Positions 39,557 through 47,836 of a DNA stretch of 64,000 nucleotides are shown piece by piece. Position 1 is the first letter of the stretch, and each line of letters begins with the position of its first letter. The stretch comes from Marinobacter changyiensis (GTDB lineage: Bacteria; Pseudomonadota; Gammaproteobacteria; Pseudomonadales; Oleiphilaceae), in the NCBI RefSeq assembly GCF_009193265.1, contig NZ_VZZZ01000003.1:372001-436000 (forward strand), given 5' to 3'. The notes beneath the pieces were generated by a model that was not told where the DNA came from, ran no database searches, and saw only the letters and a program-made list of their open reading frames with translations. The translations under genes were made by a program, and so were the position numbers.

Positions 39557-40072
39557 ATGACTGAATCAACGAACGTGTCACCCTGGTATCGCCAGCCCTG
39601 GTTCTGGTTCTTGCTGATATTCCCCGGCATGTCCGTTATCTGGTGCACCATAGCGATCACCGTGGCACTGAATTCCGATAATGACATGGTCTCCGACGAC
39701 TACTCCAAAGAAGGCCGGGGTATCAATGCCGAACTGGCCAGGGACACCAAAGCGGCCGACCTCGGCCTGTATGCCGAACTGGACTTTTCAGGTGAGCGAC
39801 TTGAATTGACGCTGGATAGCACCTCCGGAGAGCGCCGTTTTCCCTATCTGATTCTCAATCTGTTCCATCCGACTCTGGCGGAACGGGATCGCACCATCCA
39901 ATTGCAGCCCACTTCCGGTGGGCGCTATTCTGCTGCGTTGCCCAAAGGCCTCGACGGACGCTGGTATCTTGACTTGCGGGGCCCGGAAAACCAGTGGCGG
40001 CTCAAAGGTGAAACCAGCCTTCCCGCCGGTCGGCCGCTGGAGCTCAGCCCGGGAATCATAGGCCAGGGGTGA
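39557..40072 (+). CDS. ccoH: FixH/CcoH family cbb3 assembly protein
   Basis: 171-aa single-pass protein. The membrane segment (about residues 14-38, FWFLLIFPGMSVIWCTIAITV) is preceded by the family-typical WYRQPW. The periplasmic domain has the DDYSKEGRGIN motif typical of FixH. It assists a late step of cbb3 maturation. It overlaps ccoI by 4 bp. Confidence 0.93.
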   Translation: MTESTNVSPWYRQPWFWFLLIFPGMSVIWCTIAITVALNSDNDMVSDDYSKEGRGINAELARDTKAADLGLYAELDFSGERLELTLDSTSGERRFPYLILNLFHPTLAERDRTIQLQPTSGGRYSAALPKGLDGRWYLDLRGPENQWRLKGETSLPAGRPLELSPGIIGQG

Positions 40073-42528
40073 CCCAAACGTCGTGTTTTCACTGCGAAGA
40101 GCCGGTTATCGGACTCCCTACGATAACATTGGAACTTGAGGGAGAGACCCGCTCGTTCTGCTGTTACGGCTGCAAGGCGGTCTGCGAAACCATAACGGCA
40201 GAGGGTCTTGCAGGTTTCTACAGTCACCGCACGGAGCCTGCGGTTACTCCCAAAGCTCTTACCGCATCAGAACTGCAAAGAATTCGGGAGCTTGACCATA
40301 AACTGGTGCAGGATTCCTTTGTGGTTCCGGTCAAGGGTGGTCTGGAAGCCCAGTTGTTGATTGAGGGAATCACCTGCGCCGCCTGCATCTGGTTGCTGGA
40401 AAACCATCTAGCCTTGCAAGACGGTGTCATCGAGTTCACCGTCAACCACTCCACCCAACGTGCGCGATTGGTCTGGGCACCCGACCGGGTAAAGCTCAGC
40501 GATCTTCTGATTGCGGTTCACACCCTGGGTTACTCTGCTCGTCCCTATCAGGCCGATGAAGCGGAAAAAGCCCTGCAAATTGAAAAACGCAAAGCTATCA
40601 TCCGCCTCTGCGTCGCCGGCCTTGGCACCATGCAGAGCATGATGCTCGCGTTTCCACTTTATTTTGAACTGATCAACGATCTTTCCGCAGAATTCATCCA
40701 ACTGTTCCGCTGGTTCAGCCTTCTGGTGGCAACCCCCGTGGTGTTGTACAGCGCGCGCCCGTTTTTCAGCAATGCCCTGAGAGATTTCAGAAGCCGTCAC
40801 ATGACCATGGATGTTCCGGTCGCTGTGGCCATCGGGCTGGCCTTTGGTGCCAGCGCCTGGGTTACTGTGTTCGGTGGCGAGGAGGTATATTTCGAATCGG
40901 TCTGCATGTTCACTTTTTTCCTCTCGCTGGGGCGCTATATTGAAATGCAGGCCCGTTATCGCGCCGGCCTCACCGGTAACGCCCTGGGGACATACCAGCC
41001 TTCGGTAGCATCTTTACGACATAACGGCACAGAAGACATCGTCGCAGTACACACCCTGAAAGCTGGCGATCAGATTGCCATCAAACCGGGGCAAACCATT
41101 CCTGTTGACGGCACCATAGTGGAGGGCCATTCAACGCTCAATGAGGCGGCCTTGACTGGCGAATACCTGCCCGAAACCCGCCATCCCGGAGATACGGCTT
41201 ACGCCGGAAGCATTAACGGCGAAGGTCCCCTGCTGCTGGAGGTGGTCCGGGCTGGCGCAAAAACCCGACTGTCAGGCATCCTGCGGATTCTTGATCGGGT
41301 CCAGGCCGAGAAGCCACCCATCGCTCGCACGGCAGACCGGATCGCCGGGATCTTTGTCAGCCGCGTGCTGATCATCGCGCCTCTGGTGTGGCTGGGATGG
41401 TGGTATTTCGGTGCAGACAACGCGTTCGCCATCACCCTGTCTGTTCTGGTGGTTACCTGCCCTTGCGCGCTGTCACTCGCCACGCCGACCGCCATTACCA
41501 GTGCGACGTTAAGGCTCAGAAAACTCGGATTTCTCCCTACCCGGGGGCATACCCTGGAATCCCTCAGCACAATCGACACCGTGGTTTTCGATAAAACAGG
41601 CACCCTGACCCGGGGCGAGCTTACGCTCATCGAGACCCACACCTTCGCTGGCCTGGACCCGAAAACCTGCCTGGAATTGGCGGCCGGGCTGGAACGGGCC
41701 TCCGAGCACCCGATCGCCGGGGCATTCGCCGGGATCCGGCAGCACCCGATGGATTCCATACAAAACCACGTCGGAGGCGGATTGCAGGGCACCGCAGAGG
41801 GAGACACATTTTTCATCGGCCATGCTGACTTCGTGAGGGCTCGGGTAGCGCATCCGCAGCCAGACCACACCCCGGGGGATGGCATTGAAGTCTGGCTCGC
41901 CAATGAAAACCAATGGCTCGCCTGTTTTACCCTTGACGACCAGCTCCGGGAAGATGCGTTTCAAGCGGTCTCCGGGTTCAGGCAGGCCGGAATGAAAACC
42001 GTACTACTCAGCGGTGACCGCTCGAACCATGTCGCTCGGGTAGCCGCGAAACTCGGAATCGACGAAGCAGTCGGGCAATCCTCACCGGAACAGAAACTGG
42101 CCTACCTGAAAGCACTTCAGAACGACGGCCATACGGTGATGATGGTCGGTGACGGCCTCAATGACCTACCTTCCATGGCCGGAGCGGGCGTCTCGGTTGC
42201 CATGGGGTCCGCTGCCGATCTGACCCGCCTCAAGGCAGACGCCGTGTTATTGAATGGCCAGTTACGGCAACTGGTCGCGGCTATCGAAGCGGGCAAACAA
42301 ACCCGGCGGGTCATTCGCCAGAACCTTGGCTGGGCATTGGGGTACAACCTGTGCGCCCTGCCGGTAGCCGCCGCCGGCCTGGTCCCGCCGTGGTTGGCCG
42401 CCATAGGCATGTCCCTGAGCTCGTTGCTGGTGGTGTTGAACGCCTTGCGTCTTAACCGGAGCCAAAGTGGGCCCCAGGACCGGACAAAACCGGTTACAAC
42501 GTCGGTTGGCGCTTACCCGACAGCCTGA
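40069..42528 (+). CDS. ccoI: Copper-translocating P-type ATPase CcoI
   Basis: 819-aa P1B ATPase that supplies copper for cbb3 assembly. An N-terminal cysteine-rich segment (CFHCEEPV; CCYGCKAVC) is followed by an HMA domain with CAACIW (about residue 104), the transport motif TCPCALSLATP (about 465), the phosphorylation site DKTGTLTRG (Asp about 508), and GDGLNDLPSMAGAGVS. The start is GTG at 40069 inside the ccoH stop. Confidence 0.96.
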   Translation: MTQTSCFHCEEPVIGLPTITLELEGETRSFCCYGCKAVCETITAEGLAGFYSHRTEPAVTPKALTASELQRIRELDHKLVQDSFVVPVKGGLEAQLLIEGITCAACIWLLENHLALQDGVIEFTVNHSTQRARLVWAPDRVKLSDLLIAVHTLGYSARPYQADEAEKALQIEKRKAIIRLCVAGLGTMQSMMLAFPLYFELINDLSAEFIQLFRWFSLLVATPVVLYSARPFFSNALRDFRSRHMTMDVPVAVAIGLAFGASAWVTVFGGEEVYFESVCMFTFFLSLGRYIEMQARYRAGLTGNALGTYQPSVASLRHNGTEDIVAVHTLKAGDQIAIKPGQTIPVDGTIVEGHSTLNEAALTGEYLPETRHPGDTAYAGSINGEGPLLLEVVRAGAKTRLSGILRILDRVQAEKPPIARTADRIAGIFVSRVLIIAPLVWLGWWYFGADNAFAITLSVLVVTCPCALSLATPTAITSATLRLRKLGFLPTRGHTLESLSTIDTVVFDKTGTLTRGELTLIETHTFAGLDPKTCLELAAGLERASEHPIAGAFAGIRQHPMDSIQNHVGGGLQGTAEGDTFFIGHADFVRARVAHPQPDHTPGDGIEVWLANENQWLACFTLDDQLREDAFQAVSGFRQAGMKTVLLSGDRSNHVARVAAKLGIDEAVGQSSPEQKLAYLKALQNDGHTVMMVGDGLNDLPSMAGAGVSVAMGSAADLTRLKADAVLLNGQLRQLVAAIEAGKQTRRVIRQNLGWALGYNLCALPVAAAGLVPPWLAAIGMSLSSLLVVLNALRLNRSQSGPQDRTKPVTTSVGAYPTA

Positions 42529-42567
42529 TACGGTATCAACAGCAATGAAACAACCTGAGGTCTCACC

Positions 42568-42885
42568 GTGGAAATAGTACTGATACTGGTGCCGGTCACC
42601 CTGGTGCTTGTAGCGCTGGGTATATTGCTGTTTTCCTGGGCCGTGAAAAACGGCCAGTATGATGACCTGGATGGCCCGGCTCATCGCATCCTGTACGACG
42701 ATGACAAAGACATGATTCCAAAGGATGCCCGCCAGGATCTGACCAAGGCAGAAAAGCAGGAAGCGCAAGAACAGGATCCCCAGGAGAACAAATCCGAAGA
42801 GAACAAACCCGAAGAAAAGAAACCGGAGCCCGGACAGACGCCCCCCGCCTCTGACCGAAACTCCGGACCGGATGCTCCTCGCTAA
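42568..42885 (+). CDS. ccoS: cbb3-type cytochrome oxidase assembly protein CcoS
   Basis: 105 aa from a GTG. Residues 1-26 are the CcoS membrane segment (VLILVPVTLVLVALGILLFSWAVK), and NGQYDDLDGPAHRILYDDD is the family signature. The last 45 residues are a Glu/Lys/Pro-rich low-complexity tail (QENKSEENKPEEKKPEP), longer than in most CcoS proteins (often 50-70 aa). Its stop overlaps the next ATG by one base. Confidence 0.92.
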   Translation: MEIVLILVPVTLVLVALGILLFSWAVKNGQYDDLDGPAHRILYDDDKDMIPKDARQDLTKAEKQEAQEQDPQENKSEENKPEEKKPEPGQTPPASDRNSGPDAPR

Positions 42886-43577
42886 TGGGTCCGGACTTAT
42901 ACCTCAGCTATCCCGGCGCGTTCCTGATCGGCTTTCTGGGTAGCACCCATTGCCTGGGCATGTGCGGCGGGATCAGTGCGTCGCTCTCCATGGCGTTACC
43001 GGTAGGCCCGGGCTTCCGTTGGCGCCAGACATTGATGCTGCTGGCGTTCAATGGCGGGCGCATCGGCAGTTATGTGTTGTTGGCATCCCTGATCGCCCTG
43101 CTCAGTACAAGGGCAGCCGATAGCTGGGTTCATCTTGGCGGTATTTTGCGAACTGTGGCGGGCATGCTGTTAATCGGTATGGGGCTTGCGATGGGTCAAT
43201 GGTGGCAGGGTATACGTCACGTAGAACGGCTGGGCGCACCGCTCTGGCGAAAACTCTCGCCGCTGACCAGGCACTTTATTCCGGTCAAACACCCCCGGCA
43301 GGCTCTCGCCCTGGGCATGCTCTGGGGCTGGCTGCCCTGCGGGCTGGTTTACAGCACCCTTGGCTGGGCGGCACTGCAACCCACGGTAGCCACAGCTGCC
43401 CTGACGATGCTGTGTTTCGGGCTGGGCACCCTGCCCTCCATGCTGGCTACTGGCTATGCAGCAAGCTGGATCAAACACCTCCGCACCCAGCGCCACTTCC
43501 GGCAGCTTGCCGGCCTGCTATTGATCGGTTTTGGGCTCTGGACCATCCCGTTGGGCCACTGGATGATGGGACATTGA
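42885..43577 (+). CDS. SafE/TauE-type membrane protein (UPF/DsbD-like, cco-linked)
   Basis: 230-aa polytopic membrane protein. It has GFLGSTHCLGMCGGISASLS near the N-terminus and MLWGWLPCGLVYSTLGWAAL, features of the CcoS-linked 'sulfite exporter TauE/SafE' family, related to the membrane core of DsbD. The conserved cysteines in HCxGMCGG and LPCG suggest thiol or metal handling, perhaps copper for the oxidase. Coupled to ccoS by a one-base overlap. Confidence 0.85.
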   Translation: MGPDLYLSYPGAFLIGFLGSTHCLGMCGGISASLSMALPVGPGFRWRQTLMLLAFNGGRIGSYVLLASLIALLSTRAADSWVHLGGILRTVAGMLLIGMGLAMGQWWQGIRHVERLGAPLWRKLSPLTRHFIPVKHPRQALALGMLWGWLPCGLVYSTLGWAALQPTVATAALTMLCFGLGTLPSMLATGYAASWIKHLRTQRHFRQLAGLLLIGFGLWTIPLGHWMMGH

Positions 43578-43635
43578 AGGAGGTAAGTGTTTTCAGACTA
43601 CCAGGAAGCTGGAACACGCCCATGACACTGCACAC

Positions 43636-44634
43636 CTAGAATCCCGTCATACGCTCAATGACACGGAAAGCGGCGACACCACCAATGGGATAGCTTGCAA
43701 TCTGAGTCAACACGCGGGAATGGCGATCAACTTCAACGAACAGGCGCCGCAGCAGTGCGCCGAGGGCGAGCACCACCACGATAAACAGGATCTGCCCCAT
43801 CTCAACCCCCACGTTGAAGGCGAACAGTGACAGAGGAATATCGCCGTCGGGCAGCCCTATTTCAGCCAGTGCTCCGGCAAATCCCAGACCGTGAATCAGA
43901 CCGAAGGCAAAGGAAACAAGCCAGGGAAAGCGTTCGGTGACGGCATCGCGTTGCTCAGGCGGACGCGCCAGCTCGTAAGCGAGGAAGACGATGGAAAGCG
44001 CGATAACGGCTTCCACCGGAGGGGAAGGTAGACTGATCCAGCCAAGAGACGCCGATGCGAGTGTCATACTGTGTGCAGCGGTAAACGCGGTGATCGTCCA
44101 GAACAGCCGCCGCCAATCCTTGATCAGCAACAGAAGCGCAAAGACAAAAAGCAGATGGTCCACGCCTTCCAGAATATGGGTGATGCCGAGGACCACGTAG
44201 CTCGCCACAATATCCCAGACACCCGCCTCATCCGGCACCTGAAAGGCGATGCTATCCGATGTCAGTCGATGAACCTGTGTTTTGCCGGGGTCCAGTTCAT
44301 AGCGGACGAGTGTGTCGGTTCGCATCTTCTCGAGTCCCGCAATCCTGATTTCCCCACCGGCCAGTCCACCGCGGCAGGTCGCTATCCATCCTGCCACCCA
44401 GGCTCGCCCATCGAAGCTGGGTTCGGGCGGACTGGTCGCTTCGCAGGCTGCCGGCAGGATCACCTGTATCGGCATCGGCCGTCCGTTAACATCAGGCACT
44501 CGCCAGGTCACCCGCCAACGCTCATCACCCAGGCCCGACAGTTCCAGATAGCCAGGATCGAGCGCATGACCTGACGCCGAAAGCGGTAGCCAGCTTGAAA
44601 GAGCGACCAGCAGGATGAAGATACCTCGCGTCAT
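43636..44634 (-). CDS. HupE/UreJ-family membrane protein
   Basis: 332 aa. Signal-like N-terminus (residues 1-22, IFILLVALSSWLPLSASG), then a periplasmic beta-rich region of about 110 residues (GDERWRVTWRVPDV), then a HupE/UreJ_2-type membrane domain with about six segments (ILEGVDHLLFVFALLLLIKDW; FGLIHGLGFAGALAEIGLP). His residues in GVDHLLF, AHSMTL and GLIHGLGF could bind nickel or cobalt, as proposed for HupE. It overlaps the PpiC gene by 4 bp. Not near any hydrogenase or urease gene. Confidence 0.85.
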   Translation of the reverse strand: MTRGIFILLVALSSWLPLSASGHALDPGYLELSGLGDERWRVTWRVPDVNGRPMPIQVILPAACEATSPPEPSFDGRAWVAGWIATCRGGLAGGEIRIAGLEKMRTDTLVRYELDPGKTQVHRLTSDSIAFQVPDEAGVWDIVASYVVLGITHILEGVDHLLFVFALLLLIKDWRRLFWTITAFTAAHSMTLASASLGWISLPSPPVEAVIALSIVFLAYELARPPEQRDAVTERFPWLVSFAFGLIHGLGFAGALAEIGLPDGDIPLSLFAFNVGVEMGQILFIVVVLALGALLRRLFVEVDRHSRVLTQIASYPIGGVAAFRVIERMTGF

Positions 44635-45470
44635 TGGCTTAATACGTCCGCCGCCGAAGGTAAGGTAATGTCGTAGCGATCGAGTAAGGCTTTGCCATAA
44701 CTTTCACGCATCTCCCTGGCCCTGCTGGCCCGCCATTTCGCTTCAACGCGATCACGAATATCGGCAAGCGGAGGAAGTTGCGCGTCTTCTCTATCAGTCA
44801 CCCTGACCAGGTGGCGGCCACGACTGCTTGCAACCGGCCCCGACCATTGCCCCAGCGTAAGGGGCTCCAGTGCGTCATGGAAGCCCCTGCCGAATATTGC
44901 ATCAATGGCTGGCGCCGGCGTCTTGGGAAGAGCGGTGGGGAGCAGCGTCGCCTCACCCACGGCTGAGGCGACCGAACCATTCTCCAGTTCGGCAAGAAAC
45001 CCGTCGATAACCTCGCGGTTCGCATTGGCTGGCAGAAGAACCTGCTCGATAGCAAAAGCGGGGGAGCGGGCAAAGCGATCACGATTGTTTTTGAGATAAG
45101 CCGCGAGCGCCTCGTCGGTTGGCTCAATTGAACCCGCGGCGGACTCCGCCACAAACTGCATTTTCTGGCTCAATCGACTCTGAATGATCGCATCCCCCCG
45201 GTCGAGACCCAGCGCGATTGCTTCCCGGGCGAAGACCTCTTCCTGAGCCCAGGACTGCATCAGGCTTTCAAGCTCCTCAGCGGTCGGCGTTCGCCGCCAC
45301 GTATCAGCAAACTGATCCGCAAGACGCTGAGCCTCGCCCGGCGTAAGAACGATATCCTCCTGTAACGAAGGAGGCGGTTCGTCGCTGATCGCGGCGAACA
45401 AGACAAAAATCAGCCCGCCGAGGACAAAGAAATGAGCCAGCGGCGAGCGAACGACGCGGCGAATAATCAT
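44631..45470 (-). CDS. Membrane-anchored PpiC-type peptidyl-prolyl isomerase
   Basis: 279 aa. An N-terminal membrane anchor (about residues 12-29, FFVLGGLIFVLFAAISD) precedes a helical SurA-like chaperone region (about 40-130), and then a parvulin-like domain (FAIEQVLLP; LTLGQWSGPVASSRGRHLVRVTDRE) of the Rotamase_2 type, ending in a helical tail. It would fold substrates on the periplasmic face. It is followed by the HupE gene and preceded by DUF3604, so a role in folding the cassette enzymes is plausible but inferred. Confidence 0.85.
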   Translation of the reverse strand: MIIRRVVRSPLAHFFVLGGLIFVLFAAISDEPPPSLQEDIVLTPGEAQRLADQFADTWRRTPTAEELESLMQSWAQEEVFAREAIALGLDRGDAIIQSRLSQKMQFVAESAAGSIEPTDEALAAYLKNNRDRFARSPAFAIEQVLLPANANREVIDGFLAELENGSVASAVGEATLLPTALPKTPAPAIDAIFGRGFHDALEPLTLGQWSGPVASSRGRHLVRVTDREDAQLPPLADIRDRVEAKWRASRAREMRESYGKALLDRYDITLPSAADVLSQ

Positions 45471-45520
45471 GATCTAAATTCCAGTGACCATAAAGCGAGT
45501 CATCAGCAAAAACTTCCCTG

Positions 45521-47458
45521 TCAATTGGATGCGGAGTACCAGATCGGCGACGTGTAAGCGCGTTCTGTGACAGTCATCGGAACGTCATCAGAAAAGTTTG
45601 CATCCTCGAAATAGGCCGCGTCATAGGCCGTCCAGCGCGGTGTTGGAATTTCGACAACACGTGCATAGTAGAAGGCGCTCTGGCTCGCATCGAAGTCCGG
45701 ATCACTCCAGACAGTGATAAGCTCCGAAGCGCCGATGCTGTTTGTCCAACTCGCCTTCTCCACATCCACAGTGCTGCCAATCATCGGGACTTTGCCATCC
45801 TCGCCGGGCTCGCGATCACCGGCCCAGACCACATCATAGATCTGTTCCCGGGTGTTACCGTTTTCGTCGAGCCAGCCTTTGACGATTTGAATCCGGTCCA
45901 GGTTGCCGGAATCTGGATCCTTCATGGCCGCGACCAGGAACGAAGGTGCAGACGATGCCTCCGGAGCAGCAGGAAGGTCAGCACCCATGGGGACGCCCTT
46001 GCCATAACCCACCGCACCGAGGTTGCGGCCAACAGTATCGCTCTCCTCAAAATCCCAACCGCCGAAAAAGCGCACCATCATCCGTGTGCCGGTCGTGCCA
46101 TACACCTCTTTGCGTTTCATCGCGTCCCAGATGGATTCACGGGTGTTTTCCTGCGCCCAAACCGCAGTCAGTCCAGAGGCGCCCAGCTTCCAGTCTTTCA
46201 CCGTACGGCCTTCAAAATCGAAAGCATTGCCGGTGGAACGCTCCGGGCCAGGTTCACTGGAAGGGAACTTGCCAAAGTAGTTATTCTCTTCTGCTGATGA
46301 AATGCCGGTGTGATTGTCCGTGGATCCCACTAGGCCAAATTTGAATGGATTGGTGCCAAACTCGTCTTCGAGCGCCAGACCGCGTTTCAGCGCCTCGCGG
46401 GCATATTCATACTCGATCATGCCGGGTTCTTTGGGTACCACGTTGAGGTTGCCTTTGTCCCAGATTTCAAAGTCAGCAAATTCGTCTGTGGGTGCCAGAC
46501 TTGGGTGCTGCTCAGACGTGCCTTTGCTTTGGCTGACTTCGTAAAGCGGTTCCCAACGCTGGCGTTGCTTGACCCACTCCTCGTCAATGGGTTCGCCGTC
46601 CGGTGTTTCGGTGGCGAACATGAGCCCGTTGGACAGGTTGCCGTTGTGAGGTATCGCGAGAACCTTGCCCCCGGTTTCCTCTTCGTACATGGCCATCCAG
46701 TCCCAAAGGTGGTTAGGAATGTCACTGTCGAACTCGAATGTCGTGTACGGGCGAACCTGGTCGGCGAGCGCCTTGCCGTCCCGGTAGATTACGTTGCGGT
46801 GCAGGTTATTGCCGCCGCCATAGTTTGATGTCCATTCATAGCCGATCATCGCCGAGAAGTGACCGGGGTCGTTGTGACTCTCGACGATCTCGGTCATTTT
46901 CTGCCACATATCAAGCTGGACCTCTTTGTCACTCATCGCACTCGGTAGCTTACCCTGGCCCTGGAGCGTAATAATCTCCATCACGACGGCAGACGCCTTT
47001 TCACCACCGGCATTCATCGCTTCATGCCACTTCTTTAACACAGGATCTTCCATCAGCTCCGGGTTACCGGCCAGCACACCGGTCATCACGCCAAGAGCGT
47101 CCGAGTGATCGGTCACAACCATCCAGTCATACGGCCGGGATAGCTTGACCTGTTGCCCGGAACTAGAGGTGATTTCTGCTCCTTGCGCGTAGCTCAGTGC
47201 CTCATCAGGGCCTACACTGGTTCCGGCTGCGATGGCATCACCTGACCACGAGGTATGGAGGTGCTGCTCGCCCCAAAGCGGACGTGTCGAATAGTTCCGT
47301 CCGGCATAGGGCGAGTAGCCCGACTGATTGAAGAACCGCTCCTTATCCGACGGCTTGAGGTTGCCGCCCTCACTCTTCTCCTTGGTCTGAGCCGCCGACC
47401 CGAGGCTCCACAAAGCGAGCGATACAGCCAGCATTGAATTTGCAATCAGATTTTTCAT
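45521..47458 (-). CDS. DUF3604 exported protein with PHP-like metal motifs
   Basis: 645 aa. Sec signal peptide (residues 1-23, cleavage after GSAAQ region). The mature protein has LWGEQHLHTSWSGDA (His66, His68), VVTDHSDALGV (Asp117, His118), IGYEWTSN, LAIPHNGNLSNG and GSTDNHTGI, which together resemble the HxH, D/H, E, H, D-x-H metal ligands of PHP phosphoesterases. Family function is unknown; a phosphoester- or ester-hydrolase is inferred. AGGAG sits 6 bases before the ATG. It is 50 bp upstream of the PpiC gene. Confidence 0.85.
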   Translation of the reverse strand: MKNLIANSMLAVSLALWSLGSAAQTKEKSEGGNLKPSDKERFFNQSGYSPYAGRNYSTRPLWGEQHLHTSWSGDAIAAGTSVGPDEALSYAQGAEITSSSGQQVKLSRPYDWMVVTDHSDALGVMTGVLAGNPELMEDPVLKKWHEAMNAGGEKASAVVMEIITLQGQGKLPSAMSDKEVQLDMWQKMTEIVESHNDPGHFSAMIGYEWTSNYGGGNNLHRNVIYRDGKALADQVRPYTTFEFDSDIPNHLWDWMAMYEEETGGKVLAIPHNGNLSNGLMFATETPDGEPIDEEWVKQRQRWEPLYEVSQSKGTSEQHPSLAPTDEFADFEIWDKGNLNVVPKEPGMIEYEYAREALKRGLALEDEFGTNPFKFGLVGSTDNHTGISSAEENNYFGKFPSSEPGPERSTGNAFDFEGRTVKDWKLGASGLTAVWAQENTRESIWDAMKRKEVYGTTGTRMMVRFFGGWDFEESDTVGRNLGAVGYGKGVPMGADLPAAPEASSAPSFLVAAMKDPDSGNLDRIQIVKGWLDENGNTREQIYDVVWAGDREPGEDGKVPMIGSTVDVEKASWTNSIGASELITVWSDPDFDASQSAFYYARVVEIPTPRWTAYDAAYFEDANFSDDVPMTVTERAYTSPIWYSASN

Positions 47459-47568
47459 GTCAGGCTCCTTTTTTCTATTTTTGAGGCGATTGTTCCTTCC
47501 GCATTTGCGTACAACCTTCTGCCTCTAGCGCAGCGCCCTTATCGGTTTTCTCATGTCACATTCGTTGT

Positions 47569-47757
47569 TTACTTCGGGAACAGGAACACGAGCGAGGGCT
47601 GCGGAACAAAATCCGGACTGCTCTCGGCGGTGACAGCGTCGACAAAATTCAGGATGGCAGTCCGGCTTTCGCCATCATTCCAGGACGGCGGTGGCTCAGC
47701 CGCCAAAGCGAGATTCGGGACCAGAAAAAATACAATCAAAAAAAGTCTTGAGAACAT
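47569..47757 (-). pseudogene. Truncated HAD-family phosphatase (signal peptide and N-terminus only)
   Basis: 62-codon reading frame: a signal peptide (RLFLIVFFLVPNLALAAE) followed by PPPSWNDGESRTAILNFVDA and SPDFVP. This is the start of a secreted HAD-superfamily phosphatase family in which PSWNDG..AIL.FV...T..SPDFVPP leads into the catalytic FDNDGTLW. Here the frame leaves the family after SPDFVP and stops 10 residues later, so the catalytic Asp motif and the rest (about 250 residues) are missing. No remnant is seen between 47459 and 47568. A short functional peptide is the alternative. Confidence 0.55.
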
Positions 47758-47785
47758 TGGTCCATCCCTTGGGTCGGTTGAGGGG

Positions 47786-47815
47786 AGCGCGCCCGGTGAC
47801 TGCGACGGGCGCGCT
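47786..47815. repeat. Intercistronic hairpin between sulfatase gene and HAD remnant
   Basis: AGCGCGCCCG (47786-47795) and CGGGCGCGCT (47806-47815) form a perfect 10-bp stem with a 10-nt loop in the 79-bp gap. On the minus strand no T-run follows, so it is more likely an RNA-processing or stability element than a terminator. Confidence 0.55.
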
Positions 47816-47836
47816 TTGAGGAGATGCGATGAACGA

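Noticed and set aside
43636..44634. Hydrogenase or urease accessory role from the HupE/UreJ name
   Set aside because: No hydrogenase or urease gene is in the window, and the protein has a long periplasmic N-terminal domain not in classical HupE.
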